Below, one piece after another: positions 42,941 through 55,384 of a stretch of 64,000 nucleotides of DNA. The notes beneath the pieces are model-generated. The model was not told the DNA's origin. It made no database searches and saw only the letters and a list, made by a program, of their open reading frames with translations. Source of the stretch: Viridibacillus arvi (lineage in GTDB: Bacteria > Bacillota > Bacilli > Bacillales_A > Planococcaceae). The stretch's first letter is position 1. Each line of letters begins with the position of its first letter. Location: positions 1,033,683-1,097,682 of the forward strand of contig NZ_LILB01000005.1 of the NCBI RefSeq assembly GCF_001274945.1, in the 5' to 3' direction. Made by a program: the position numbers and the translations under genes.

Positions 42941-43612
42941 TCATTTAACAAAATATTTTATGACTGTATCAAAGCAGTCTTTTTCCATTAATGCTTTACC
43001 GTATTCTTGAAGAATGTGGATTGTTACTTCTGCGTCTGTGGAAAATTCAGTAATAACACTGAAAATGTCCTCAGCTTCATCATGTAAAACCTCTTCATTA
43101 AAACGGATGTGTAAATAATAGTTACCTTCCCACTGATACAACGCATTATGGAATAGTGATGTCTCTTGTATTTTTTGTGCAAGAGGAATAATATCATCAA
43201 ATTCCTGTAATTTAAAGATAAAATCGGAGTCCTCATCAATTGTACTATTTACAAGATCTTCAAAATCATCAAATTCATGCGCTTTTGGCTCATCGCCACC
43301 AAATGCGGATGACATCATTCTTTGTTTATCTTCTATATCGAAGGGCGGTTCGATATGCTGACCGTCCTTATAAATTTTAGCATGTGTGATAGTTAGTTCA
43401 AGGCCATTCTCTTGAACTATCACTTGGATCCATAATGGTCCTTCAACTTCAAAATATTCTTCGTCATTTATTTCATCCATCATAGACCAGAAGAGTTCTT
43501 CACTTTTTTCCCGGTTATACCATACTTCATCTTTCGTGAATCCACGTTCTTCAATGTCATGATAAGAAATGAAGAGTTTAAGTGTATTCTCATTTATGCG
43601 TTCGATGTCCAT
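42941..43612 (-). CDS. mecA: Adaptor protein MecA
   Basis: A 223-residue adaptor that links substrates such as ComK to ClpC. The ATG at 43610-43612 follows AAGGGAG; the longer frame upstream lacks a site. The N-terminal part MDIERINENTLKLFISYHDIEERGF is the substrate-binding domain; the C-terminal part (from about residue 125, DEDSDFIFKLQEFDDIIPLAQK, then YYLHIRFNE) binds ClpC. Its neighbours coiA and spx are consistent with competence and stress control. Confidence 0.94.
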   Translation of the reverse strand: MDIERINENTLKLFISYHDIEERGFTKDEVWYNREKSEELFWSMMDEINDEEYFEVEGPLWIQVIVQENGLELTITHAKIYKDGQHIEPPFDIEDKQRMMSSAFGGDEPKAHEFDDFEDLVNSTIDEDSDFIFKLQEFDDIIPLAQKIQETSLFHNALYQWEGNYYLHIRFNEEVLHDEAEDIFSVITEFSTDAEVTIHILQEYGKALMEKDCFDTVIKYFVK

Positions 43613-43974
43613 ATTACACAACTCCCTTCGGTCAATACTAATAGATGCATCGAGTCCACTTATGAACAAGTCTTTAAAATTTCTTGATAATACAGTGTCT
43701 AATACTATTGTATGATGAGTTTGTTGAAAATGGAAAGGAAATAACTCGGAAAATTACAACAGTATATGAATTGTAGTAGACAAGGTTTAGTAAATCAAGT
43801 CATAACGCTACTATGTATAAGTGTACTTGCCTCTTTTATATCGTAAATAATGAACTTTTTTAATGCATAAAAAAAAGCCAGTTGTGTAACACTTAACAAC
43901 AACTGGCTCTAAAAACATATTGCATACTGCTGACTATTCCGAGCAAGCATGCAACATGTAAATGGCTCTTATTT
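43613..43974. other. 362-bp spacer between mecA and spx
   Basis: Contains the spx terminator (43868-43908) and must contain the mecA promoter. No gene seen. Confidence 0.5.
43868..43908 (-). terminator. Terminator of spx
   Basis: AGCCAGTTGT pairs with ACAACTGGCT around a 13-nt loop. The preceding A-run (43868-43875) gives U's on the minus strand. Confidence 0.82.
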
Positions 43975-44370
43975 TTAGTTAACCATCTTCTGTGCTTCTT
44001 GTAATTGATAAGCACGAACTTTACGAGGTAAGAATCGACGAATTTCATCTTCGTTATACCCAACTTGTAAACGTTTTTCGTCTAAAATAATCGGACGACG
44101 TAAAAGTCCTGGATGTTCTTGAATTAACTCATAAAGACGTTGTAAAGGTAAAGTTTCTACATCCACTTTTAGTTTTTGGAAAATTTTAGAACGAGTTGAG
44201 ATGATTTCGTCTGTCCCATCCTCAGTCATGCGTAAAATTTCTTTTATTTCACTTATGCTTAAAGGCTCCGCGAAAATATTTCTTTCTGTATATGGAATAT
44301 CATGTTCTTCTAACCATGCTTTTGCTTTTCTACAAGATGTACAACTGGGTGAAGTAAATAATGTCACCAT
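43975..44370 (-). CDS. spx: Transcriptional regulator Spx
   Basis: A 131-residue ArsC-like regulator of thiol-stress genes, acting through RNA polymerase alpha. The redox CxxC motif is at residues 10-13 (SCTSC), and [26 protein letters not shown] is the family C-terminal half. Start chosen as MVTLF (44370) to match family length; two ATGs just upstream are alternative starts, the first pair being close to AAAGGATG. It is proteolysed by YjbH-ClpXP; both adaptor and regulator are in this window. Confidence 0.94.
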   Translation of the reverse strand: MVTLFTSPSCTSCRKAKAWLEEHDIPYTERNIFAEPLSISEIKEILRMTEDGTDEIISTRSKIFQKLKVDVETLPLQRLYELIQEHPGLLRRPIILDEKRLQVGYNEDEIRRFLPRKVRAYQLQEAQKMVN

Positions 44371-44818
44371 CATATAAAACACATCCTTTCAAAATGTGTA
44401 GCGAATATAATAACATTCCTAAATTAGAATGACTTTAAAAAAAGAACTGTAAGCATATTATACAACATTTTGTCCAATTTGAATATATGCTATTAAGAAA
44501 AATTTCCATTGTAAGTTATGACCGTTTTTTCTATCATTTCAAGTTTTTCCATACAGGTTAGACCTCTTTATTACGCGTATATATGTAGTATCCCCAATAA
44601 AGCATTGCGGTAAACCTATTATTTCAAAAAAATATTCTCATTTAGAATCTCTATATTGAAAAAATGTCTATTATATTTACACTAATTATACGTTCAATCC
44701 TCAAAAAAGTTTCAATTTTAAATAAATTTCATAAATCAAATTTGACAAAAAACAAAACTGCCCCCTTAGTCAACCGATTTCATTGACTAAAGAGGCAGCC
44801 TTTAATTAATCATGATGC
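44371..44818. other. 448-bp spacer between oppF and spx
   Basis: Contains the oppF terminator at 44758-44796. The spx promoter or promoters must be here. No gene visible. Confidence 0.5.
44758..44796 (-). terminator. Terminator of the opp operon
   Basis: CTGCCCCCTTAGTCAA pairs with TTGACTAAAGAGGCAG (two wobble or mismatch positions), 23 bp past the oppF stop, with an A-run upstream giving U's. Confidence 0.8.
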
Positions 44819-45763
44819 TTAATTATTTGCATGTTGAGCTTGTAATACTTTAAATTCAGCTTGAGAGCAATAGACAAAATGTCCGGGACGTACTTCACGC
44901 ATTGTTACGTCCTCTCCATCTTTATAATTATGAGACTTTGGATCGTATGTTTTACGAACACGATTACGCTCATAATCAGGGTCTGGAAGTGGAATAGCTG
45001 ATAGTAGTGATTGTGTATAAGGATGCATTGGATATTTATAAAGATCCTCTGCAGGTGCAAGTTCTACTAATTTACCAAAATACATTACACCGATTCGGTC
45101 TGAAATATATTTAACCATTGATAAATCATGGGCGATAAATAAGTAGGTTAATCCTTTTTCTTCTTGTAACTCTTTTAATAGGTTAACAACTTGTGCTTGA
45201 ATTGACACATCTAGTGCAGATATTGGTTCATCTGCAATGATGAATTCTGGTTCTACTGCAAGTGCACGAGCAATTCCTAATCGCTGGCGTTGACCACCTG
45301 AGAATTCATGTGGATAACGGTTAGCATGTTCTTTATTTAATCCAACTGTTTCTAATAATTGATAGACACGTTCTTGACGTTCTTTTGCATTTTTCACAAG
45401 GCCGTGAATATCTAAACCTTCCGCTATTATATCCATTACTTTCATACGAGGATTTAATGATGCATACGGATCTTGGAAAATCATCTGCATTTTACGGTTA
45501 AACGACTTTAGTTCCGTTTTAGATTTACGACCATGGACATTTACACCATCATAAAGAACTTCACCGTCAGTGGCATCATATAGGCGAATAATCGTACGCC
45601 CTGTCGTAGATTTACCACAACCTGATTCCCCTACTAACCCTAAAGTTTCTCCTTTATAAATATCAAATGTAATATCGTCGATGGCTTTAACTTCATTTGG
45701 TTTTCCAGAATTGAAGTATTGTTTTAAATTTTTGATTTCTAATAGTTTTTTTTGTATTTTCAT
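44819..45763 (-). CDS. oppF: Oligopeptide ABC transporter ATP-binding protein OppF
   Basis: A 314-residue ATPase. Walker A is GESGCGKST (about residues 43-51), the signature is [15 protein letters not shown], Walker B is [12 protein letters not shown]. The C-terminal part has the oligopeptide-type TYDPKSHNY. It overlaps oppD by four bases and ends the oppABCDF operon. Confidence 0.95.
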   Translation of the reverse strand: MKIQKKLLEIKNLKQYFNSGKPNEVKAIDDITFDIYKGETLGLVGESGCGKSTTGRTIIRLYDATDGEVLYDGVNVHGRKSKTELKSFNRKMQMIFQDPYASLNPRMKVMDIIAEGLDIHGLVKNAKERQERVYQLLETVGLNKEHANRYPHEFSGGQRQRLGIARALAVEPEFIIADEPISALDVSIQAQVVNLLKELQEEKGLTYLFIAHDLSMVKYISDRIGVMYFGKLVELAPAEDLYKYPMHPYTQSLLSAIPLPDPDYERNRVRKTYDPKSHNYKDGEDVTMREVRPGHFVYCSQAEFKVLQAQHANN

Positions 45764-46827
45764 TTTAAAATACCTCCATTAGCACTTTCGTAATAGCGAC
45801 TATTAGGGAATCGTTTCATTCTTTCAATAATTGTTGCAGGTGGTGTCACTTCTGGAGCATCTGGATGTAATAACCAAGTTGCCGCATAATGTGTATCACT
45901 TACTTTAAAGAATGGCGGCGTTTCTTCCATATCGATCTGCATAGCATATTCACTACGAAGCGCAAAGGCATCCCCTTTTGGAGGATTCAATAGATCTGGT
46001 GGTGTGCCTGGAATTGCATATAGTTTCTCTTCCTGTACATCTAAAGAAGGCATAGAACTTAGAAGTCCCCAAGTATATGGGTGCTGTGGATTGTAGAATA
46101 TTTCATCTACTGTACCAATTTCAACAATTTTACCACTGTACATAACAGCTACACGATCAGCCACATTTGCTACAACACCAAGGTCATGAGTGATAAAAAT
46201 AATAGATGTATCAATTTTCTTTTGTAGATCTTTCATCAGTTCAAGAATTTGAGCTTGTATTGTAACGTCTAGTGCAGTTGTCGGTTCATCAGCAATTAAA
46301 ATTTTTGGGTTACATGCTAATGCAATTGCAATTACGATACGTTGACGTTGACCACCTGAAAATTGATGTGGATATTGTTTCATACGTTGCTCTGGTTGCG
46401 GCATCCCTACTAGTTTTAATAGATCAATGGCCATTTTTTGAGCTTCTGATTTCGCTACATTTTGATGTTTTAAAATCGGCTCCATTATTTGTTTACCAAT
46501 TGTCATCGTAGGATTCAAAGATGTCATAGGATCTTGGAAAATCATCGAGATATCTTTCCCGCGAATTTTCTGCATTTCTTTATCAGTTAATTTCGTCAAA
46601 TCTTTTCCATTAAATAAAATCTGACCATTTTTAAATTCCGAACTAGATTCAGGTAGAAGGCGCATAATAGCTTTAGTCGTAACCGATTTACCTGAACCTG
46701 ATTCCCCAACGATTGCTAGTGTTTCTCCTTTTTTCAAATCGAAGTTCACACCACGAATCGCTTTCACTTCACCAGCAAACGTGTGGAAGGAAAGCTCAAG
46801 ATTTTTTACTTCAAGTATTTTCTCCAT
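45760..46827 (-). CDS. oppD: Oligopeptide ABC transporter ATP-binding protein OppD
   Basis: A 355-residue ATPase. Walker A is GESGSGKSV, the signature [15 protein letters not shown] and Walker [14 protein letters not shown]. The C-terminal oligopeptide-type domain has [20 protein letters not shown], from about residue 265. It pairs with OppF; the genes overlap. Confidence 0.95.
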   Translation of the reverse strand: MEKILEVKNLELSFHTFAGEVKAIRGVNFDLKKGETLAIVGESGSGKSVTTKAIMRLLPESSSEFKNGQILFNGKDLTKLTDKEMQKIRGKDISMIFQDPMTSLNPTMTIGKQIMEPILKHQNVAKSEAQKMAIDLLKLVGMPQPEQRMKQYPHQFSGGQRQRIVIAIALACNPKILIADEPTTALDVTIQAQILELMKDLQKKIDTSIIFITHDLGVVANVADRVAVMYSGKIVEIGTVDEIFYNPQHPYTWGLLSSMPSLDVQEEKLYAIPGTPPDLLNPPKGDAFALRSEYAMQIDMEETPPFFKVSDTHYAATWLLHPDAPEVTPPATIIERMKRFPNSRYYESANGGILK

Positions 46828-46843
46828 AACTGCTTTCCTCCTA

Positions 46844-47863
46844 TTAATCTTTCATTTTTGGATCAAGTGCATCACGTAGACCATCACCAATTAAGTTAAA
46901 TGCAATCATTAATAGACTTATAATTGCTGCTGGAATAGCTAAAATATGAGGTTGGAACTGTATTAGCTTGTAACCATCATTAATTAAAGTACCCAATGAT
47001 GCGTCTGGTGATTGTAACCCTAACCCGATAAAGCTTAAAAATGCTTCAAAGAATATCGCACTAGGAATTGTAAACATTGTGTTAATAATGATAACCGCCA
47101 TAACATTTGGCAATAAATGTTTTTTAATTATACGCCCATTACTTGCCCCTAAAGTTCTAGCTGCAAGTACGAACTCTTGGTTTTTAAATTTCAATACTTG
47201 TCCTCGAACAATACGAGACATACCAATCCATCCAGTAATTGAAATGGCAATAATAATGGCCACAATACCCGGATCCATTACAAGAATCATTAAAATAACA
47301 ACAATCAATGTCGGTATTCCATATAAAATTTCAACAATACGTTGCATCGCATCATCAACACGACCACCATAAAATGCCGAAATACCACCGTAAGCTACAC
47401 CAATAACCATATCAATTACAGCTGCTACAAGTGCAATTAGTAATGAAATTTGAGTACCTTTCCAAACACGTGAGAACATATCACGGCCAAGTCCGTCTGT
47501 ACCAAACCAGTAGTAAGTATCAACGTTTTTCATTTCATACAAATTGACTTTTTGACCACCCATATTACCTGTACCATCAAAGATTCCCAACTTTTCTAAA
47601 CCAGGTACTTTTGGAGGTAAATTTGCATGAGTTATTTCTTGCGTTTCAAAGTCATGCGGGCTAATCATCGGTCCGATAAATGACATCAGAATAATGAATA
47701 ATAGTACAAATATACTCACTACAGCTGCTTTATTTTTTCGTATACGCAACCAAGCATCCTGCCAGAAATTTAAGGATGGTTTAGAAATTTTCTCAGAGTG
47801 ACTGCCATCCATATGCACGTGTTTAAAAGCTTCAGGTGGTAATTTACGATATTCATTTGTCAT
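46844..47863 (-). CDS. oppC: Oligopeptide ABC transporter permease OppC
   Basis: A 339-residue permease with an N-terminal extension, one segment near residue 40-60 and five more in the transport domain from about 135. The EAA-loop-like part is AARTLGASNGRIIKKHLLPNVM. It shares one base with oppB. Confidence 0.94.
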   Translation of the reverse strand: MTNEYRKLPPEAFKHVHMDGSHSEKISKPSLNFWQDAWLRIRKNKAAVVSIFVLLFIILMSFIGPMISPHDFETQEITHANLPPKVPGLEKLGIFDGTGNMGGQKVNLYEMKNVDTYYWFGTDGLGRDMFSRVWKGTQISLLIALVAAVIDMVIGVAYGGISAFYGGRVDDAMQRIVEILYGIPTLIVVILMILVMDPGIVAIIIAISITGWIGMSRIVRGQVLKFKNQEFVLAARTLGASNGRIIKKHLLPNVMAVIIINTMFTIPSAIFFEAFLSFIGLGLQSPDASLGTLINDGYKLIQFQPHILAIPAAIISLLMIAFNLIGDGLRDALDPKMKD

Positions 47864-48795
47864 TATTTATTACCTCCTGTTAAACGGATACGTGGATCTA
47901 CAATGCCATATAAAATATCAACAATGAAAATAACTAAAATCAATAGTACTGAAAAGAACATTGTTGTTCCCATTATTAAGGAATAATCACTAGAATTAAT
48001 CGCTTTAACGAATTGTTCACCAATACCAGGAATAGCAAAGATTTGTTCAACTACAAGAGAACCTGTTACTAAACCTGCTGCTAAAGGACCCATTACTGTT
48101 ATTAATGGAATTAATGCATTACGAAATGCATGCTTAAATGCAATTTCAAGGCCGCTAGCACCTTTAGCTTTTGCTAGAGTAATATAGTCAGTTCCCAATA
48201 CCTCTATCATTTCTGTTCGAATGAAACGAGCTGATGTCGCTAGAGGACCCATTGCTAATGCAATTGTCGGCAAAATACTAGATTGCCAGCCATTCTCCCA
48301 TAATCCAACAGGAAGGAATCCTCCCTTAACACCAATCCAATATTGAAGTAATGAAGCAAATACGAATGAAGGAATGGAGATACCGAATATTGCGATTAAG
48401 GTACTGCCATAATCCCATACAGTATTTTGCCTTAAAGCTGCAATCATCCCTAAAATAATACCGCCTATAGTACCGAGTATAAGCGCTTGAATACCTAAAA
48501 GGAATGAAGGACCAGCACGGTTAATAATTAATTCTGTAACGTTTGCACCTTTAAATTGATAAGAAACGCCAAAATCAAGTTGTACCATCTTTTTCATATA
48601 TATACCATACTGAACTGGAAGCGGTTTATCTAATCCATATTTTGCTTCCACCGCAGCTAACTGTTCGTGGGTTAGTTTAGGTGAGCTAGCTATAGGGGAA
48701 CCCGGCAACATCTTCATCAAGAAGAACGTAAATGTTGCAATCAGGAATAATGTTAGTATCATATACAATACTCGTTTTAAAATGTACTTTGCCAT
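47863..48795 (-). CDS. oppB: Oligopeptide ABC transporter permease OppB
   Basis: A 310-residue permease with six membrane segments; the EAA-type loop is LAKAKGASGLEIAFKHAFRNALIPLITV. AGGAGGTG lies upstream of the ATG. The gap to oppA holds a partial terminator (48937-48971). Confidence 0.94.
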   Translation of the reverse strand: MAKYILKRVLYMILTLFLIATFTFFLMKMLPGSPIASSPKLTHEQLAAVEAKYGLDKPLPVQYGIYMKKMVQLDFGVSYQFKGANVTELIINRAGPSFLLGIQALILGTIGGIILGMIAALRQNTVWDYGSTLIAIFGISIPSFVFASLLQYWIGVKGGFLPVGLWENGWQSSILPTIALAMGPLATSARFIRTEMIEVLGTDYITLAKAKGASGLEIAFKHAFRNALIPLITVMGPLAAGLVTGSLVVEQIFAIPGIGEQFVKAINSSDYSLIMGTTMFFSVLLILVIFIVDILYGIVDPRIRLTGGNK

Positions 48796-48936
48796 TCTTG
48801 CACCTCCTAAAATAGTGGTCGTAACTATGGAACTAATAGAAATATCTCAATTAGAAAATTCTTTCCTTTGTAAATGTTGTTATTAACAAAACCCTTAGTA
48901 GCATGATTTTCCAATTAATTAATATTTGATTAAAAA

Positions 48937-48971
48937 GAGAGTATATGGCTTAAAATCAACCACATACTCTC
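48937..48971 (-). terminator. Hairpin between oppA and oppB, likely partial terminator
   Basis: GAGAGTATATGG pairs with CCACATACTCTC (one GU pair), with A-rich flank giving a U-run on the minus strand, 43 bp after oppA. Such a hairpin would lower expression of the permease and ATPase genes relative to the binding protein. Confidence 0.72.
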
Positions 48972-49013
48972 CCTATTCAGGGTTTTAACATAATCTCAAA
49001 AAATAGAATACTA

Positions 49014-50711
49014 TTATTTACCTGAGATATATGTCCATTTATAACTATATTGAGCACCAAAGTTATGTTTCACTAAACCTTTAACATAAGGTTTTTGAAG
49101 TGCCATAGTACCACGTTGATAAATAGGTGCAAGTGCTGCATCTTCTTCAATCAATGTTTTTTCTGCATCTGCCATTGCTTTCCAACGTTTTGCTGGCTCA
49201 GTTGCATAAATTGTTTGAGCATCTGTTACTAATTTATCGTACTTTTCAGATGCATAGCTCATATTGTTTTGTTGACTATCTGATAACCATAAATTTAAGA
49301 ATGTGTATGGATCTTGGAAGTCTGGAGCCCAACCTGCAACTTGGATATCGTAATCTTGTTTAGAATTCAAATCAACACGTACTAAGAAAGGAACTTCTTT
49401 CAGTTTAATACTTAAACCAGGTAGATTTTTTTCTAATTGGTTTTTCAAGTACTCGTCCATTTTTTTAGCTAAGTCACTATCATCGCCTAAGAAGTCTAAT
49501 TCAAGTTTGTCGGTTCCAAGTTCTTTAAGACCTTTTTCCCAATATGATTTAGCTTCTTCAAGGTTGTATTTGTTCATATCTCCGTTTACTTCACGGAAGT
49601 CTTTACCCTCTTCATCAAATGTGAATTCAGCTGGAATTAGGTAGTTAGCTTCGAATGAACCATTAGCTAATACTGCTTTAGTTAAATCTTCTTTGTTGAA
49701 AGCCATAGCAATTGCTTTACGAATGTTTACATTTGCAAGAGCTGTATCTGTTTTACCATCACGTTTTTGGTTTAATTTCAAGTAGAAAGGTGAAGATTCA
49801 ACGTCTTTCACTACATCTGGATTGTCAGCATATTGCATTGCAAATTCACCTGATAATCCTGCACGGTCTTTTTTACCAGAAGTGTAAAGATTTAATTGAG
49901 TCTGAACTTCCTTCACTACGTCAACATTGATTGTGTCAAGTTTTACATTATCTTTGTCCCAGTAGTTATCGTTTTTAGTATATTTCCAAGTTAATCCTGT
50001 TCCATCCCAGCCTTCAAGAACGAATGGACCATTGTATAAAGTTGTATCTGAGTTTGAAGCGTATTTTTTACCTTGCGCTACTACGAATTCTTCTTTTTGT
50101 GGTAAGAATGTGCTTAGTGAAATTAAAGACAAGAAATAAGGAACTGGTTTTTCAAGTGTAACTTCTAGTGTTTTTTCATCTAGAGCTTTTACACCAAGGT
50201 CAGCAACTTTTGCTTTACCTTTACCAATTTCACTTGCGTTTTTAACTACTCCGTCCATCATATATGGACCATACTCCGATCCAGTTTTAGGATCAATTGC
50301 ACGCTTCCATGCATATTCGAAGTCATTGGCAGTTACTGCAGAGCCATCTGACCATTTAGCATCACGAATCTTAAATGTGTAAACTGTACCTTCTTTGTTT
50401 ACTTTTGGTTCTTCAGCAGCCATCGCTGGAATTGGTAAGTTTTCTTGATTTAAACGATATAATCCTTCATTAACGTTGTTTAAAACGTTAGATCCTACTG
50501 TATCTGTTACTAATACTGAGTCCATTGTTGGAATTTCAGCACTTTCCATTACATTTAGTTCTTGAGTAGCATCAACACTACCTGAATTTTCTTTGCTACC
50601 ACTACCAGATTCTTTGCTTGTATCTTTGTCATTTCCAGTGCCGCAAGCAGCTAAGAAAACACTTAGTACAAGGATAAGACTTGATAGCCATACTAGTTTA
50701 CTTTTCTTCAT
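49014..50711 (-). CDS. oppA: Oligopeptide-binding lipoprotein OppA
   Basis: A 565-residue family-5 binding protein. Lipobox LAAC ends the signal (about residues 20-23). The mature protein has a Ser/Gly/Lys-rich linker, then ESAEIPTMDSVLVTD, YTFKIRDAKWSDG and RKAIAMAFNKEDL. It captures peptides and, in Bacillus, is part of the signalling-peptide import pathway for competence and sporulation. It is the first gene of oppABCDF. Confidence 0.94.
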   Translation of the reverse strand: MKKSKLVWLSSLILVLSVFLAACGTGNDKDTSKESGSGSKENSGSVDATQELNVMESAEIPTMDSVLVTDTVGSNVLNNVNEGLYRLNQENLPIPAMAAEEPKVNKEGTVYTFKIRDAKWSDGSAVTANDFEYAWKRAIDPKTGSEYGPYMMDGVVKNASEIGKGKAKVADLGVKALDEKTLEVTLEKPVPYFLSLISLSTFLPQKEEFVVAQGKKYASNSDTTLYNGPFVLEGWDGTGLTWKYTKNDNYWDKDNVKLDTINVDVVKEVQTQLNLYTSGKKDRAGLSGEFAMQYADNPDVVKDVESSPFYLKLNQKRDGKTDTALANVNIRKAIAMAFNKEDLTKAVLANGSFEANYLIPAEFTFDEEGKDFREVNGDMNKYNLEEAKSYWEKGLKELGTDKLELDFLGDDSDLAKKMDEYLKNQLEKNLPGLSIKLKEVPFLVRVDLNSKQDYDIQVAGWAPDFQDPYTFLNLWLSDSQQNNMSYASEKYDKLVTDAQTIYATEPAKRWKAMADAEKTLIEEDAALAPIYQRGTMALQKPYVKGLVKHNFGAQYSYKWTYISGK

Positions 50712-50956
50712 GTATAACTAACCCCCTTGAATTTTCTGAAAAATCATTACATTGCTAATTATACATATTCAAAAAAAGTTGTACAGTAACCTTTTGATAA
50801 AAATGTCTTTTTTTGACGTATACTTGATTATCAAATGCGATAACATCAACATTTATCAGCACAAAGTTCTAATATTCTGAATATATAATGATGTGAAATT
50901 TCTTTGATTTTTCAACTTTTTTCAACTAAAATGAATACAGAATTGGGGGTTTTTGC

Positions 50957-51301
50957 TTGAAAAAGAAAGGTATTCTCTTCTTAGCACTACAATTTTTAAT
51001 CGTGATCATCATGCTCTTCCAATATAAAATGCTAAGATTAATCGATTACATTAATGTTTCATTTATCATTGGAGGTATTGTGCTTTTTATTGGACTTGCC
51101 TCATATATTCTATCTTCGGGCTTTTTTGATATTTTTACAGTTAGTATGCGTAAGGTTTTTGTGAAGTCATCTAGATTAGAGGATGTTAAAAGTATGAGAG
51201 CCCCATCTGAAATTGTTTCAATGCCATATTTGGGTATTTTACAAATCGGTGGAGCTACCATTATGATGATGTTCATTGCCCTTATTTTTTATTATTTATA
51301 A
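50957..51301 (+). CDS. Small membrane protein, DUF3899-type
   Basis: A 114-residue protein with three hydrophobic segments (about 5-23, 35-52, 93-112), and a charged loop between. The TTG start follows GGGGG by seven bases. The sequence resembles DUF3899 proteins encoded next to trpS and opp in Bacillales. Function unknown. It is divergent from oppA. Confidence 0.75.
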   Translation: MKKKGILFLALQFLIVIIMLFQYKMLRLIDYINVSFIIGGIVLFIGLASYILSSGFFDIFTVSMRKVFVKSSRLEDVKSMRAPSEIVSMPYLGILQIGGATIMMMFIALIFYYL

Positions 51302-51316
51302 TCTGTAGATGATTGC

Positions 51317-51346
51317 TTGATTTTTGGCTTTGTACTATATTATAAT
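51317..51346 (+). promoter_or_regulatory. SigmaA-type promoter of the trpS T-box leader
   Basis: TTGATT (51317-51322) and TATAAT (51341-51346) are 18 bp apart just upstream of the T-box leader. Confidence 0.6.
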
Positions 51347-51352
51347 CACACA

Positions 51353-52783
<1,431 letters not shown>

Positions 52784-52820
52784 ATGCATATTTCCTTTTC
52801 TAGTTTTTACTACTATATGA

Positions 52821-52856
52821 AAAAATGACTTCGTTATAACTAACGAGGTCATTTTT
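52821..52856. terminator. Bidirectional terminator
   Basis: A 16-bp stem with one GU pair, AAAAATGACTTCGTTA with TAACGAGGTCATTTTT, a 4-nt loop and a T-run. It would end trpS read-through on the plus strand. Confidence 0.83.
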
Positions 52857-52948
52857 TATGCGAAAATATGATGTTGTAACTAATTAATAATCTTTCACTT
52901 ACTATAATGAAATACAACACTATTACAATAATATTGCATAGATAAAAA

Positions 52949-52972
52949 ACCGCAGGGCATTCACCCTGTGGT
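52949..52972 (-). terminator. Terminator of fabF
   Basis: ACCGCAGGG pairs with CCCTGTGGT (one GU pair) 14 bp beyond the fabF stop on the minus strand; an A-run supplies U's. Confidence 0.8.
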
Positions 52973-52985
52973 CATTTATAACTTA

Positions 52986-54221
52986 TTAAAACTTTTTAAA
53001 TAGTAGTGAAGCATTATGCCCACCAAAACCTAGTGAATTACTTAAAGCATAAGTAATTTCTTTTTCTCTAGCACCGTTGGCAACATAATCTAAGTCACAT
53101 TCAGGATCTGCAGTTTCTAGATTCATCGTTGGTGGTAGAATACCTTCTTTTAATGCAAGTACTGAAAAGATTGCTTCAATCCCACCAGCTGCTCCTAGTA
53201 AATGACCTGTCATCGACTTCGTAGAACTCATTGCTAAATTATATGCATGTTCTCCAAATACAGTCTTTACAGCTTTCGTTTCAAATAAATCATTATAAGG
53301 TGTACTCGTACCATGGGCATTAATATAGCCAATTTCTGTTGCATTAATTCCAGCATCATCAATCGCTTGCTTCATTGCACGTGCTGCACCTTCACCCTCT
53401 GGAGCAGGTGCTGTAATGTGGTGCGCATCTCCAGTTGAACCGTACCCTACAACTTCACCGTAGATTTTCGCGCCACGTTTTACTGCATGTTCGTATTCTT
53501 CTAAAATAACAATACCTGATCCTTCACCGATAACAAAACCATCGCGATTTGCATCGAATGGACGAGATGCAGTTTGCGGATCTTGGTTTAATGTAAGTGC
53601 AGTATTTGAGCAAAATCCTGCAACCGCCATATTCGTAATTGGTGCTTCTGCTCCACCAGTAATCATGACATCTGCATCGCCACGTTCAATAACTTTGAAC
53701 GCATCACCAATTGAGTTTGTACCAGATGCACAAGCTGTTACTGAACACGAGTTAATTGCTTTTGCACCAAAGTGGATAGATACTTGCCCTGCAGCCATAT
53801 CTGGAATCATCATTGGTACGAAAAATGGACTAACACGTCGTTGTCCTTTTTCAAGGAAATTGCGGAATTGTTGCTCATACGTCTCCATTCCACCAATACC
53901 AGAACCAATCCAAACACCTGTACGCAGGCCAATTTCAGGAGTTATTTCTAATCCTGCATCTTTTACAGCCATAATAGATGCCGCTAATGCGTAATGTGTA
54001 AAACGATCCATTTTACGAGCTTCTTTACGAGGAATATATGCTTCTATATCAAAATCTTTTACTTCTGCAGCAACTTTTGCAGGAAATTGTTCAGCATCTA
54101 TACGCGTTAATGGACCTACACCACTTTTCCCTTCTTTAATCGCTTTCCATGTTGTTTCTACATCATTTCCTAAAGGTGTTACAGCACCTAAACCTGTAAC
54201 AACTACTCGACGTTTTGTCAT
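52986..54221 (-). CDS. fabF: 3-oxoacyl-ACP synthase II
   Basis: A 411-residue condensing enzyme of fatty-acid elongation. Catalytic Cys lies in [13 protein letters not shown] (about 163), the two His in [11 protein letters not shown] and [10 protein letters not shown], and the [11 protein letters not shown] motif closes the C-terminus. Start at [10 protein letters not shown] (54221) after GAGGG; the longer frame upstream has no such site. It is the second gene after fabH, under the same promoter. Confidence 0.95.
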   Translation of the reverse strand: MTKRRVVVTGLGAVTPLGNDVETTWKAIKEGKSGVGPLTRIDAEQFPAKVAAEVKDFDIEAYIPRKEARKMDRFTHYALAASIMAVKDAGLEITPEIGLRTGVWIGSGIGGMETYEQQFRNFLEKGQRRVSPFFVPMMIPDMAAGQVSIHFGAKAINSCSVTACASGTNSIGDAFKVIERGDADVMITGGAEAPITNMAVAGFCSNTALTLNQDPQTASRPFDANRDGFVIGEGSGIVILEEYEHAVKRGAKIYGEVVGYGSTGDAHHITAPAPEGEGAARAMKQAIDDAGINATEIGYINAHGTSTPYNDLFETKAVKTVFGEHAYNLAMSSTKSMTGHLLGAAGGIEAIFSVLALKEGILPPTMNLETADPECDLDYVANGAREKEITYALSNSLGFGGHNASLLFKKF

Positions 54222-54252
54222 GTTATTATAACTCCCTCTTTTCTTTGTATTG

Positions 54253-55191
54253 TTATTTTCCCCAGCGCATTGCAACGGCGCCCCATGTAAGGCCACCACC
54301 AAATCCAACGAGTACGAGTAAATCGCCATCATGAATTTTGCCGGCTTCTAGTTCTTCTATTAATGCATTGCCAATTGAAGCAGACGATGTATTGCCATAT
54401 TTTTTAATAGCAGTGGACATCTTCTCCTCTGGCAAACCAAGTCTTTGTCTTGCAGATTCCATAATTCGAATATTCGCTTGATGCGGAATAAGGAAATCAA
54501 CGTCTTCCTTATTGTATCCAGCTTTCTCTATGACATTTAAAGCTGATTCACCCATTTGACGTACTGCGAATTTGAAAACTTCACGGCCATTCATCTCAAT
54601 ATGGCCTGCGTCATTTTGGAATAAATGTTTTCCGCCTGAGCCGTCTGCGCCTAACTCGAATGATAAAATGCCTCGATTTTCAGATACTTTACCCATCACA
54701 GCTGCACATGCACCATCTCCGAATAGGACTGCAGTATTACGATCTTCCCAGTTTGTAATTTTCGAAAGTTTTTCAACACCAACTACTAATACATAATCAT
54801 ACGTATTAGATTCAATGAATTGCTTAGCCGTTACCAATCCATACATAAATCCAGCACATGCAGCGGACAAGTCCATTGCAGCTGCATTGTGTGCACCGAG
54901 TTGGTCTTGTATCATACACGCTATACTTGGAAATGGTCGGTCAGGTGTTACGGTTGCAACTAAAATAAGCCCGATTTGATCAGCCGAAATTCCAGCATTA
55001 GCTATTGCATTTTTTGCCGCTTCAAAAGCTAAATGAGAAGAGTTATGTTCATCTGATGCGATTCTTCGTTCTTCAATTCCTGTTCTAGTGCGTATCCATT
55101 CATCTGATGTATCCATCATTTTTTCTAAGTCAGCATTAGTGACTACGCGATTAGGGATACATCTTCCTAAGCCTATTATTCCAGCGTTCAT
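54253..55191 (-). CDS. fabH: 3-oxoacyl-ACP synthase III
   Basis: A 312-residue enzyme that starts fatty acids from acyl-CoA and malonyl-ACP. Triad residues are the Cys in [10 protein letters not shown] (about 112), His in [10 protein letters not shown] and Asn in YGNTSSAS. The start at 55191 follows GAGG; the longer in-frame start at 55221 would lie inside the FapR operator. It leads the fabH-fabF operon. Confidence 0.95.
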   Translation of the reverse strand: MNAGIIGLGRCIPNRVVTNADLEKMMDTSDEWIRTRTGIEERRIASDEHNSSHLAFEAAKNAIANAGISADQIGLILVATVTPDRPFPSIACMIQDQLGAHNAAAMDLSAACAGFMYGLVTAKQFIESNTYDYVLVVGVEKLSKITNWEDRNTAVLFGDGACAAVMGKVSENRGILSFELGADGSGGKHLFQNDAGHIEMNGREVFKFAVRQMGESALNVIEKAGYNKEDVDFLIPHQANIRIMESARQRLGLPEEKMSTAIKKYGNTSSASIGNALIEELEAGKIHDGDLLVLVGFGGGLTWGAVAMRWGK

Positions 55192-55220
55192 GAAGTAGCG
55201 CCTCTTTTCTTTTATTATCA

Positions 55221-55269
55221 ATTATTAGTACCTGGTAATAATTATAACGAAAGATTTATATTTTTTCAA
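55221..55269 (-). promoter_or_regulatory. fabH-fabF promoter with FapR-type operator
   Basis: On the minus strand TTGAAA (55264-55269) and TATAAT (55241-55246) are 17 bp apart. Immediately downstream, overlapping the start region, is an inverted repeat whose core reads TTAGTACC-T-GGTAATAA on the plus strand (55225-55241). This matches the FapR operator consensus of B. subtilis, which is centred on a TTAGTACC half-site. FapR is released by malonyl-CoA. Confidence 0.88.
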
Positions 55270-55384
55270 CACTTCGTCAATTTTTGTCCAAATTACGGGG
55301 CATAATAATGAAAAGATTCTTTTATTTAAATGTGGCTATATGATATGATAGAACAGGTAAAAAAGTTAGTTAGAGGTGAAATTA

